A DNA stretch of 26,065 nucleotides from Actinomycetota bacterium (GTDB lineage: Bacteria; Actinomycetota; Rubrobacteria; Rubrobacterales; Rubrobacteraceae), in assembly GCA_020200675.1 (NCBI GenBank), contig JAIVIG010000282.1, forward strand, positions 1 through 26,065. The letters are read 5' to 3'. The translations under genes and the position numbers were made by a program. The notes beneath the pieces are model-generated. The model worked only from the letters and a program-made list of their open reading frames with translations, ran no database searches and was not told the origin of the DNA. How positions within the stretch are numbered: the first letter of the stretch is position 1; each line of letters opens with the position of its first letter. Below are positions 1-7,210 of this stretch, one piece after another.

Positions 1-101
1 GAGTACAGGTTCACCCTGTGGCCGCTCTCTCGAAACGTACGTCCCCACTACCATCGCAGCCCAGCAGGGAGCGGAAACAAAGCTCAGGACGTTTTGTACT
101 A

Positions 102-746
102 TCAAACCCTGATGACGGTCAGGGGGCCCGTGTAGGAGCCGTTGCTCATGTACTCCTCGGATTTTTTCTCGGCGTCGCCGGCGAGGAGGACGCGGGCGGA
201 GCCGTGGGTCAGTAGGATGCCCACGGAGTTGTCGTTCGTCTCCGAGAAGAGTTGGTCGGGAGGTGGTGCGATCACATCGGCCCTCGTCGCTCCCCAGTCC
301 ATCCGCATCCCCGCGCGGGACTCGACCACCTCCGAGCCTTCGTCCCGAACGGCGCGCAGGAACGAGTTGTAGGTGGAGGTACCCTTGGGATCTCCGGAGA
401 GGTAGACGTCGGTGACTTCGAAGGCGTCGAGCACGTCCTCGAAACCCCCGATGTGGTCGGCGTCGGGGTTGCTGACGACGATGCCGTCCAGCGACTCGAC
501 GCCCCGGCTCCTGAGAAAATCCACCACCTTGGGACCGGCCTGGGCCTTCCCGGCGTCGAGGAGGTAGCTCTCGCCGCCGGACTGGACGAGCACTCCATCG
601 CCCTGCCCCACGTCTATAAAGCTCACGACCAGCGAGCCCGAGGGCGGCGGCTGGGCGGCGCCCGGCATGGGCAGCGCGGCGCAGCCGCTCGAAGCGGCCA
701 GGAGGAGCAACAGGGGGAGGAGCAGGGCCGGTACGAATCTGCCCAC
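102..746 (-). CDS. Lipoprotein with ComEC-like metallo-beta-lactamase fold, C-terminally truncated
   Basis: The 214-residue product starts at GTG and opens with a hydrophobic signal ending in a lipobox (AASSGC around residues 17-22), so it is probably a surface lipoprotein. Next come the typical ComEC/Rec2-type hydrolase motifs: FIDVGQGDGVLV, YLLDAG, and the metal motif SNPDADHIGG, in which the usual first His is Asn. A later strand LLAGDAEK fits the same fold. In the family this strand is followed within about 15-20 residues by a short strand and then HHGS, which supplies a further metal ligand. Here the protein stops at GPLTVIRV, exactly where HHGS should begin, and none of the three frames through bases 1-101 restores it. 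The gene is therefore probably a broken or recombined copy. The family identification is strong; activity is doubtful. Confidence 0.72.
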   Translation of the reverse strand: MGRFVPALLLPLLLLLAASSGCAALPMPGAAQPPPSGSLVVSFIDVGQGDGVLVQSGGESYLLDAGKAQAGPKVVDFLRSRGVESLDGIVVSNPDADHIGGFEDVLDAFEVTDVYLSGDPKGTSTYNSFLRAVRDEGSEVVESRAGMRMDWGATRADVIAPPPDQLFSETNDNSVGILLTHGSARVLLAGDAEKKSEEYMSNGSYTGPLTVIRV

Positions 747-780
747 GGCCCAGGAACGGTCCCTCTCGGGGATCTACCCT

Positions 781-1491
781 CTACTCGCGTCCTTCGGCTG
801 GCGTGAGGCGGTCGATCCACTCGTCGGCCTCGGCCCGGGAGAGCTCGCCTAAAGACTTGCCGATCCGGCTCTCGAGGCGGGCGACGCCGTTCTCGCCCCG
901 CAGCTCTTCGGCGAGGGTCCTCAGCAGGTCGATCTGGCTCTTGCGAGCCTTCTGAGAGGATCCCCCCTTGCCCCGCCGCGAGGTCTCCCGATCAGATGCC
1001 CCCTGCGAATCACCCGAATCCCCCTCTACGGCCTCGGGTTTCGAGCCGGCCTTGCCGTTAGGGGCGGAGCTGGCAGACTGGCCCCTCCCGGCGCTCTGGA
1101 GGCCGCGCGGGGGCGGGTAGGCGGCGGGCGGAGCCTCGTCTCCGTCCGAGAGCTCTTCGAGGGCCGTCGCGCCGACGTTTACGGCGTCCCGCAAGGCGCG
1201 GGCCTTCGCCCGCGTTTCGGCCATGCGGATGATGTGCGGAACGATGTTCCGTCCGACGTTCTCGGGGGAGGCGTCGCCGATACCGGAGAAGGTTCGGCTC
1301 CCCTCGGAGCCGTCGGCTGCCTCCATCTCGACCACGGCCTTGACCAGGGCCACGTTGCCGTTCTCGGCGGTGGGTACTTGGACCAGCTCGGTGTCTATGC
1401 CGCGCAGGCCCCGGGCGTGGGCTTCGTCCAGGAGACCCTGGTAAAGCACGTATTGCTTGCCCTGTCTCGTGATCATGAACTCGTCGCGCAC
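781..1491 (-). CDS. Probable DNA recombination/annealing-type protein (phage Rad52/DdrA-like features)
   Basis: The 236-residue product has a conserved-looking N-terminal domain (residues 1-115) with VLYQGLLDEAH, FSGIGDASPENVG and AETRAKARALRDAVNVG. A hydrophilic Gly/Ser/Ala/Pro-rich linker follows (about 120-180), then a C-terminal helical segment, QIDLLRTLAEEL through GELSRAEADEWIDRL. The TRAKARALRDA helix and the final 'LSxxEAxxxIDxL' tail recall single-strand annealing and recombination proteins of phages and of the DdrA/Rad52 type. I cannot confirm this without a structure or profile search. The start is GTG at 1491, with AAGGAAGG about 11 nt upstream and only four bases after the stop of the DnaC-like gene. 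ATG at 1476 is an alternative start. Its position last in a dnaD-dnaC operon supports a role in replication or repair. Confidence 0.6.
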   Translation of the reverse strand: MRDEFMITRQGKQYVLYQGLLDEAHARGLRGIDTELVQVPTAENGNVALVKAVVEMEAADGSEGSRTFSGIGDASPENVGRNIVPHIIRMAETRAKARALRDAVNVGATALEELSDGDEAPPAAYPPPRGLQSAGRGQSASSAPNGKAGSKPEAVEGDSGDSQGASDRETSRRGKGGSSQKARKSQIDLLRTLAEELRGENGVARLESRIGKSLGELSRAEADEWIDRLTPAEGRE

Positions 1492-1495
1492 GGGC

Positions 1496-2107
1496 CTAGC
1501 GTCCTTCCTTCGCGGCGGTCTCCCGGTAGTCCTGGCCTTCGAGCTGTATCCAATCGCACATCGCGATGATCCGGCTGGCCGTCCTCTCCCCGAGCTGTTC
1601 GGCGAGGTCCTTGGGACCTATGTTCGAGGTGAAGACGGTCGGCAGGGCCTCCCGGTAGCGGTGGTTGACGATGACGAAGATGCGCTCCCGCACCCACTCG
1701 GTGCTGCGCTCGCTCCCGAGGTCGTCTAAAACCAGGAACTCCGCGTTCTGGACGACGTCCATCCACTCGTCGAGGTTGCGGCCCGGCTTGTTGTAAGTCT
1801 CGCGCAGGTTGTCCAAAAGCTCCGGGACGGTCACGAAGAGAGAGGGGGTCCTCTTCTTGCGGATCAACTCGTTCATCACGGCAACCGCGAGGTGGGTCTT
1901 CCCGGTTCCTACCCCGCCGCAGAAGTAGAGTCCCTTGCCCGCCTCCCGGTTTTCCTCCCAGTCTTCGAGGTACCCGTCCACCTTCACGCGGGCCCGTCCC
2001 GCAGCGTTGCTAACGGTGGGCCTAAAGTTCCCCAGAGTGTAGCCCTTCATACGCTTGGAGAGTCCGCTGCGCTCCCGCAGGGTGGCCACCCGGGCGTCGC
2101 GGCGCAT
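1496..2107 (-). CDS. DnaC/DnaI-like helicase-loader ATPase
   Basis: This is a 203-residue AAA+ ATPase of the DnaC/IstB/DnaI type. It has the Walker A motif GGVGTGKT at residues 64-71, Walker B FLVLDDLG at 124-131, and a sensor-1-like strand PTVFTSNI near 157. Family members load the replicative helicase DnaB onto single-stranded DNA. I chose ATG at 2107 because it overlaps the stop of the DnaD-like gene as TGATG, which implies translational coupling, and GGGAG lies 3-4 nt upstream. The open frame continues further upstream, and the segment before this ATG contains GTGEWYYHPC and TPEC, which resemble the N-terminal Cys region of DnaC proteins. No ATG, GTG or TTG precedes that segment nearby, so the true N-terminus is uncertain. 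Confidence 0.85.
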   Translation of the reverse strand: MRRDARVATLRERSGLSKRMKGYTLGNFRPTVSNAAGRARVKVDGYLEDWEENREAGKGLYFCGGVGTGKTHLAVAVMNELIRKKRTPSLFVTVPELLDNLRETYNKPGRNLDEWMDVVQNAEFLVLDDLGSERSTEWVRERIFVIVNHRYREALPTVFTSNIGPKDLAEQLGERTASRIIAMCDWIQLEGQDYRETAAKEGR

Positions 2108-2847
2108 CAACTCCCACTCGCGCTGCTCGTTCTTCTTCTCGCACTCCGGCGTGCAGGGATGGTAGTACCACTCGCCGGTTCCCCGATCTTCAACGCTCCG
2201 CCCCGCACGGCGCCGCTCTGCTCGACGAGCCTCAAGCGTCGATCCTTCTCGAAGCGCTCCACGTCGGCGACGGTCTTTACCCCCCGCTGGACCCAGTTCT
2301 CCAGGATGCTCCTCACGTACCCTACCCGACGCGCGTCCCGTTCGCTGGCTATCTTGAGCGCCTCCAGCACCACCGCGGGCTCGAGACCGTCCCGCTCGCA
2401 GTACCCGTTCAAGAACTCCAGTATGTGAGGCGCCGGCAAGCTTCCCATAAAACGAAAGTAATCGTCCGGCGAGACACCCTCCGGCTCCGCCCTCACCACC
2501 TCGATCTCCCGGAGAGGAACCCCCTCCTGACGGGCTTCGCCGAGCTCGACGACCCTGCCGGCGACCGGCGGATGCTCCAGAACCTCGACCCATCCCTCCC
2601 GCTCTACCGCGAACCCGTGCTCGACGAGGACGCGCAAAGATCCCTCGACGCTCTCCGGGGTGGACCGCAGGAGCTCGGCCAACTCCTCGACCTCGACGCA
2701 ATCCTGGCCGACGTCGGGGAGGACGCGGAGCAGCTCGTACAGGGCCACCGCCTCGGCGCCGAGGTGGGGCATCCAGCGGACATACAGGCGCGCTCTCGCG
2801 CCCCGCTCCCGTTTCTCCCCCGGAGGTGTAAGCCGAACCTGCTCCAT
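2107..2847 (-). CDS. DnaD/DnaB-II-like replication initiation protein
   Basis: The 246-residue product has an N-terminal winged-helix-like region (about 20-110, with ALYELLRVLPDVG and VEELAELLRSTPESVEGSL). Its C-terminal DnaD/DnaB_2-type helical domain (about 160-215) contains ILEFLNGYCERDGL, VVLEALKIASER and YVRSILENWVQRGVKT, the family's YxxxIlxxW signature. DnaD proteins remodel origin DNA and recruit the helicase loader in Firmicutes. Here the gene directly precedes a DnaC-like ATPase with a TGATG overlap, which supports the same partnership. The last roughly 30 residues are Arg/Ser/Ala-rich and may simply be read through from the overlapping dnaC frame. The start ATG has no Shine-Dalgarno sequence, and a TATACT hexamer lies just 9 nt upstream, so the mRNA may be leaderless. 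Confidence 0.8.
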   Translation of the reverse strand: MEQVRLTPPGEKRERGARARLYVRWMPHLGAEAVALYELLRVLPDVGQDCVEVEELAELLRSTPESVEGSLRVLVEHGFAVEREGWVEVLEHPPVAGRVVELGEARQEGVPLREIEVVRAEPEGVSPDDYFRFMGSLPAPHILEFLNGYCERDGLEPAVVLEALKIASERDARRVGYVRSILENWVQRGVKTVADVERFEKDRRLRLVEQSGAVRGGALKIGEPASGTTIPARRSARRRTSSASGS

Positions 2848-2856
2848 CCTGTAGCC

Positions 2857-2862
2857 AGTATA
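2857..2862 (-). promoter_or_regulatory. -10-like hexamer TATACT for the dnaD-dnaC operon
   Basis: TATACT reads on the minus strand with nine bases between it and the ATG at 2847. Transcription would start at or within about three bases of the start codon, giving a leaderless or near-leaderless mRNA. No convincing -35 box is seen at 17 bp (only TAGAGG). Confidence 0.4.
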
Positions 2863-3025
2863 GCGGTCCCGGCCCCGGCCCTCTACACCGAATCACCACA
2901 TCGAGCGAAAAGAAACGCCGTGAAAAGCACGCCTGTCACCAGAACGGAAACTCCTGCTAACCGTCTCTCAGGCACGAAGTCATGCACAACGCCCGGTGTT
3001 TTCGTACAGCAGCGGGGCGAGCACC

Positions 3026-3295
3026 CTAAACCCCGGCCATGTAGAGCACGAGAAAGCTGAGAATAAAGCCCACGACCAGACCCAGAACGCTCACTACGAT
3101 GGCTATCGTGCCCAGCCTCCGTTCGCCCCTAGCGAGCCCGAGGATGCCGAGTAAGATGCCCAGGGGGCCCAAGAGGATCGGGAGGACGAGGAAGGATACC
3201 GCTCCGGAGACTATCCCGGCGATCGCCAGGTTTCTGCCACGCCCGCGGGCCGGACGGTCTTCGGGGGAGTAGGAAGGTTGCGGCGGCTCGGTCAT
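3026..3295 (-). CDS. Small DUF4190-like membrane protein
   Basis: The product has 89 residues. It has a Pro-rich, charged cytoplasmic N-terminus (MTEPPQPSYSPEDRPARGRG) and two hydrophobic segments, about 25-50 and 58-85, joined by a short polar loop ARGERRLG. This is the layout of DUF4190-type proteins of unknown function. I chose the ATG at 3295 over an upstream in-frame start because GGAAGGAG sits five bases before it. A related small membrane protein lies just upstream on the same strand, and both share a GILLGILG core followed by a loop ending in RRL, so they look like tandem paralogues. No function can be assigned. Confidence 0.65.
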   Translation of the reverse strand: MTEPPQPSYSPEDRPARGRGRNLAIAGIVSGAVSFLVLPILLGPLGILLGILGLARGERRLGTIAIVVSVLGLVVGFILSFLVLYMAGV

Positions 3296-3370
3296 GGTGC
3301 TCCTTCCGGAAACGGTGTCTTGGCCCTCGCGGTACAAAGGCCCGAAGCCGCGCTCTCTGCGGGGCCAACC

Positions 3371-3751
3371 TCAGGAGTCGGGTCTCTGGGCGCCGGGCTC
3401 GACGGAGGGGAGGCTGCGGTCTTCGCCCTGGATGCCGGGTATGAGGTCCTGGCTGGCGGCGAGACCAAAAAAGATCGCAACGATGCACAAGGCTACCGCC
3501 GCGACCGCGAGCCTGCGGGCGCCGAGGTAGTAGCCCAGGATCCCCAGCAAAATCCCGACGGCATGGATCGACACGTCGGCCGTGGCAGCGGGGCCCGTAA
3601 AGAACGGGGTAACGAGCCCCACCAAGCCCAGGAGTATGCCCACGACGCACACGACCAGCGCAAAGAACGACTTCGCCGTTTGCTCGCGCTGTTTGTCTCC
3701 GCCCGGGCCTAGCTGCCTGCTGTTGCCCAACCCGTTATTTCCTTCGCTCAA
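3371..3751 (-). CDS. Small membrane protein, paralogue of its downstream neighbour
   Basis: The 126-residue product has a polar Gly/Asn/Gln-rich N-terminus (1-27), about three hydrophobic segments (28-50, 60-75, 78-98) and a polar C-terminal tail. The segment GILLGILGYYLGARRLAVAA closely parallels GILLGILGLARGERRLGTIA in the next gene, suggesting duplication. The start is TTG at 3751 with GAGGAG about 10 nt upstream. The two genes are 75 bp apart on the same strand and may be co-transcribed. The function is unknown; membrane location is the only firm inference. Confidence 0.6.
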   Translation of the reverse strand: MSEGNNGLGNSRQLGPGGDKQREQTAKSFFALVVCVVGILLGLVGLVTPFFTGPAATADVSIHAVGILLGILGYYLGARRLAVAAVALCIVAIFFGLAASQDLIPGIQGEDRSLPSVEPGAQRPDS

Positions 3752-3813
3752 CCCGCGCCTGCTCCTCGTGCCGCTCTGTCACGAACAAAGGCACTGTACC
3801 CGCGAGGCGCTAG

Positions 3814-3819
3814 TATAAT
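3814..3819 (+). promoter_or_regulatory. Consensus -10 box TATAAT, probably giving a leaderless mRNA
   Basis: This is a perfect TATAAT with nine bases to the ATG at 3829. There is no Shine-Dalgarno sequence before that ATG. The transcription start would fall at about 3826-3829, so the ATP-grasp mRNA is probably leaderless. No good -35 hexamer is visible. Confidence 0.6.
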
Positions 3820-3828
3820 CCCCGATCT

Positions 3829-5259
3829 ATGGGGTCCTTCGTACTCGAGCGCAAGCTGCCGGGCACGAACGAGGTCTTCGGGCCCGACGGCGCGCCGCGC
3901 CCCGTCTACGACGCGGTCTTCGAGGAGCTCGAGAAGACCGGCCCCGAGCGCTGGGTAGAGCGACTACGCCGGGCGCACGGCCTCCTCCTGGACGAGCAGT
4001 ACGCCTTCGGCATCCGGGAGGGCGACAAGACCCACCCTACCGACTGGTTCCCCCGGGTCGTGCCCGCAGCCGACTGGGAACGCCTGGAGAGGGGCGCCGC
4101 CCAGAGGATGCGGGCCGTCAACGAGTTCCTGCGCAGGCTCGAGGCCGGCAAAGAAGAGGTCGTTCCGGAGGAGATCATCGAGACGAGCATACTCTACGAC
4201 CCCACCCTCCCGAACCGCTTCGGGGAGGTGCCGGTGCGACAGGTGGCCTTCGACGTCGTGGCGGTCGAGAGCGGGCGGAGCGGCCAGACCGGGGGTTGGG
4301 AGTACCTCGTCCTCGAGCAGAACGCCAAGATGCCCGTGGGGCTCGCCGCCATGTCCCGGCGACGCAGGATGAGCCGGGAAGTCTTCTTCCCCGGCTCTAT
4401 GGACAGGCTCCCGGTACGCTCCCTGGACGGCTGGCTCGCGCGCCTCCGCGATTCCTTGCGAGCGGCGTCGCCCAAAGGGCCCGATGCGACGCTCGCGGTC
4501 GTATCCAGCGGGCCTGAAGACCAGTTCTACCTCGATCACCACATCTACGCGCAGGAGATGGGTGCGATTCTGGCGGAGACCAGGGATCTTACGTTCGACA
4601 GGGACGGCTATCTCGTACACAAGCCGACGGGGCGCAGGATAGACGTAGTCTACGAGCGGGTCGACGAGGACACGCTGTACGCGGAGTTGCCGGAGCTAAT
4701 AGATTGTCACGTAGAGGGAAGGGTCCACGTCCTCTTCGCGCCGAACTCCGAGGTGGTGGACGACAAGGGCGTAGAGGCGTTCGTGCCGGAGATGATCCGG
4801 ACCTACCTCGGCGAAGAGCCGGTCATCCAGAACGCCAGGACGTGGTCGCTCGCGGTCCCGGAGGAACGCCGTTACGTGATGGAGCACTTCGGGGAGCTCG
4901 TGGTCAAGAGCCGGGGCGGATACGGGGGCAAAGAGGTGATGATCGGACCGGAGGAGTCCGCGGAGTCCATCGAGCGGTTCCGCCGGATGGTCGAGCGCAA
5001 CCCGGTCGAGTACATCGCGCAGGAGACAATAGACTTCTCCACCCACGTGCTCTGCCAAGCCGACGTGGAGAACGGCGGCTTCGCTCTCAGAGACTCCTAC
5101 GCCGACTATCGGGTGCTCGCGCTCGCGCCCGACCAGGAAGACCCGGGCGTGGTGGAGATCGTGCCCGGCGCCCTGGCGCGCGTGGCAGCGCCGGGCAGCC
5201 ACCTGACCAACATCTCCAGCGGCGGCAAGATGAAGGACACCTGGGTGTTGGAGCATTGA
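3829..5259 (+). CDS. Circularly permuted ATP-grasp protein (DUF404/DUF407 type)
   Basis: This 476-residue protein matches the circularly permuted ATP-grasp type 2 family: an N-terminal DUF404-like part with DPTLPNRFGEVPVRQVAFDVV and WEYLVLEQNAKMPVG, a middle part with the RRIDVVYERVDED strand, and a C-terminal nucleotide-binding part with VVKSRGGYGGKEVMIG around residues 357-372. It ends with SHLTNISSGGKMKDTWVLE, typical of the family. Members are predicted carboxylate-amine/peptide ligases. They are often encoded beside an alpha-E (DUF403) gene and a transglutaminase-like gene, but neither is present here. Instead the stop overlaps the start of a polytopic membrane protein gene, suggesting coupled translation. 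The substrate is unknown. The leaderless start at 3829 fits a TATAAT nine bases upstream. Confidence 0.88.
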   Translation: MGSFVLERKLPGTNEVFGPDGAPRPVYDAVFEELEKTGPERWVERLRRAHGLLLDEQYAFGIREGDKTHPTDWFPRVVPAADWERLERGAAQRMRAVNEFLRRLEAGKEEVVPEEIIETSILYDPTLPNRFGEVPVRQVAFDVVAVESGRSGQTGGWEYLVLEQNAKMPVGLAAMSRRRRMSREVFFPGSMDRLPVRSLDGWLARLRDSLRAASPKGPDATLAVVSSGPEDQFYLDHHIYAQEMGAILAETRDLTFDRDGYLVHKPTGRRIDVVYERVDEDTLYAELPELIDCHVEGRVHVLFAPNSEVVDDKGVEAFVPEMIRTYLGEEPVIQNARTWSLAVPEERRYVMEHFGELVVKSRGGYGGKEVMIGPEESAESIERFRRMVERNPVEYIAQETIDFSTHVLCQADVENGGFALRDSYADYRVLALAPDQEDPGVVEIVPGALARVAAPGSHLTNISSGGKMKDTWVLEH

Positions 5260-6245
5260 ACTACGGTGAACTCATCAAGGACGCATTCTGGATCACCTGG
5301 CGTAACCGCTTTCTGTGGTTCTTCGGTTTCTTCGCGGGAGGCACATCCGCGGGCGCCAACTTCAACATTCCCTCGGGTAACTTTGGCGGTTTCGACGACG
5401 AGGATTTTGGAGATCCGGGACGAGGCGGTTTCGAAGGTACGACGCCCGCACCGGGCCTCGACCCCGGCCAATGGATACTCGACAACCTTGCCTTGATCCT
5501 GGTTATCGCTGCCGTGGTGGTTCTGCTCGCGCTCTTGTTTATTGTTATGTCTCTGATCTCCCAGGGAGCGCTGGCGGAGAGCGTGGCCGCGTTGGATCGG
5601 GGCGAGGGCCGTCGCTTTTCGTCCGCCTTTAGGGCCGGGGTCTCCAACTTCTGGCGCGTGCTCGGGTATTTCCTGCTGCTCGTTCTGATTTCGCTCGGTC
5701 TCCTTCTCGCGATCGGGGTCCCGCTCGCGCTCCTGGTGACGGTCGTGTTCGCCGTGGCGGAGTCGATCGGGGCCCGGATACTCACCGTGGTCCTGGCGGC
5801 GCTGGTCGGCTTCGCCCTCTTGCTCGTGGTATTCGTACCGTTGAGCATCGTCTGGCAGTTCGGGCTACGGGAGATCGTGGTGCGCCGGGAGGGTGTTACC
5901 GGCTCGATCGGCGGCGGGTACCGGCTCTTTCGGCGCAACCTGGGCAAGAGCTTGCTGCTGTTGCTGATCCAGCTCGCCATCTCGATCGGGGCCGGGATCG
6001 CGCTGCTGATCGTGACCCTCCTGCTGGGCCTCCTCCTCGCCGTTCCCGCCCTTATCCTCTTCGCGGCCGGTCTCAGCACCGCGGGAATCGTTGCAAGCAT
6101 AGTGGCCGGTCTGATCCTGCTGCCGCTCCTCCTCGTGGCCTCCGGCGCTCTGGGCGCCTTCAACCACTCCTACTGGACGCTCGCCTACCTCAGGCTTACC
6201 GCCCCGACCGAGGAAATTCCTCCAACCTCCGCCACGGAGGGATAG
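5256..6245 (+). CDS. Polytopic membrane protein, probably six transmembrane segments
   Basis: The 329-residue product starts at TTG, which overlaps the previous stop as TTGA. It opens with YGELIKDAFWITWRNRFLWFFGFF, then a Gly/Phe/Asp-rich extracytoplasmic loop (about 30-70). Long hydrophobic segments follow near 75-100, 130-160, 165-195, 225-260 and 265-300. The layout 'N-terminal amphipathic Trp helix plus six TMs' resembles glycerophosphoryl-diester-phosphodiesterase membrane-domain or DUF975-like proteins seen in many Actinomycetota. No catalytic motif is visible. Overlap with the ATP-grasp gene implies the two are made together, but the functional link is inference. Confidence 0.75.
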   Translation: MNYGELIKDAFWITWRNRFLWFFGFFAGGTSAGANFNIPSGNFGGFDDEDFGDPGRGGFEGTTPAPGLDPGQWILDNLALILVIAAVVVLLALLFIVMSLISQGALAESVAALDRGEGRRFSSAFRAGVSNFWRVLGYFLLLVLISLGLLLAIGVPLALLVTVVFAVAESIGARILTVVLAALVGFALLLVVFVPLSIVWQFGLREIVVRREGVTGSIGGGYRLFRRNLGKSLLLLLIQLAISIGAGIALLIVTLLLGLLLAVPALILFAAGLSTAGIVASIVAGLILLPLLLVASGALGAFNHSYWTLAYLRLTAPTEEIPPTSATEG

Positions 6246-6330
6246 ACTCTAGCGCCGTCCTGATTTAGGTAGGGTCCGGCGTGGGTAAGATACGGGGCGC
6301 CGAATTTTCTCGGACGAAAGGATTTGTGGT

Positions 6331-7080
6331 ATGGCGAAGCTCGACGGCAAGGTCGCGGTCATCACGGGCGCTTCCAGCGGCATCGGGGAGGCGACGGCGG
6401 AGGCCCTGGCCGCGGAGGGGGCCTCGGTCGTGGTAGCGGCGAGAAGGGAGGATCGGCTCTCCGACCTCGTCGAAAGGATCAACGGCAAGAACGGGGGCAA
6501 GGCCCTCTCCCTCGAGTGCGACGTAACCGACGAGGAGCAGGCGCACGCCCTGATCCGCAGGGCCAAAGACGAACTCGGGCGGGTGGACGTCCTAGTCAAC
6601 AACGCCGGCGTGATGCAGCTCTCCAAAATCGAGAAAGGTCTCTCCGACGAGTGGCGCACGATGTTCGACGTGAACGTGCTCGGCCTGCTCTACGTAACCG
6701 AAGCCGCCGTGCAGGTGATGAAGGAGCAGGGCTCGGGGCACCTCATCAACATCAGCAGCGTGGCCGGGCGCAAGAGCGGCCCCTTACGGGGGGCCTACGC
6801 CGGGACCAAGTTCGCCGTCAACGCCATCTCCGAGGCCCTGCGCGTAGAGCTTCTGGAAGACAACATCCGGGTGACCGTGGTAGAGCCGGGCGCGGTAGAG
6901 ACAGAGCTACCGGACCACATAACGGACGAGGAGGCTAAAGAAGGCATCAAGAGTATCTACGGACTCGACGACATCCTCCAGCCCGAGGACATAGCGAACG
7001 CCATAGCCTACTGTGTCGCCCAGCCCGAGCGGGTGAGCGTTAACGAGATCCTTATCCGTCCCACACAACAGGGGAACTAG
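6331..7080 (+). CDS. Short-chain dehydrogenase/reductase (SDR), classical type
   Basis: The 249-residue length is standard for classical SDRs. The Rossmann cofactor motif TGASSGIG lies at residues 12-19, NNAG at 90-93, the catalytic serine in NISSVAG at 143, and the YAGTK catalytic Tyr156/Lys160 pair follows. The Arg pair after strand 2 (AARREDR) favours NADP(H). The sequence PGAVETELPDHIT is the usual segment preceding the substrate loop. It is most like YdfG/serine 3-dehydrogenase-type SDRs; the substrate cannot be told from sequence. The ATG is preceded by AAAGGA about nine bases upstream. It follows the membrane protein by 85 bp and may be its own transcription unit. Confidence 0.9.
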   Translation: MAKLDGKVAVITGASSGIGEATAEALAAEGASVVVAARREDRLSDLVERINGKNGGKALSLECDVTDEEQAHALIRRAKDELGRVDVLVNNAGVMQLSKIEKGLSDEWRTMFDVNVLGLLYVTEAAVQVMKEQGSGHLINISSVAGRKSGPLRGAYAGTKFAVNAISEALRVELLEDNIRVTVVEPGAVETELPDHITDEEAKEGIKSIYGLDDILQPEDIANAIAYCVAQPERVSVNEILIRPTQQGN

Positions 7081-7210
7081 CGATTCGGCCGGTCAGACAG
7101 GCTAGCCGTGGGCGGCGGAGATACGGTACGTTCGAGAGAACGGTTGGAAGAGAGCGAGAGCCCCCGGCGACAGGCCGAAATCAAAGAGCTGACAAGCTGC
7201 TCCTTAACCC

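Noticed and set aside
1496..2899. A single 467-codon frame that would extend the DnaC-like protein upstream to 2899
   Set aside because: Codons beyond about 2200 read as Arg/Gly-rich sequence without motifs, while the alternative frame there encodes a clear DnaD-like protein.
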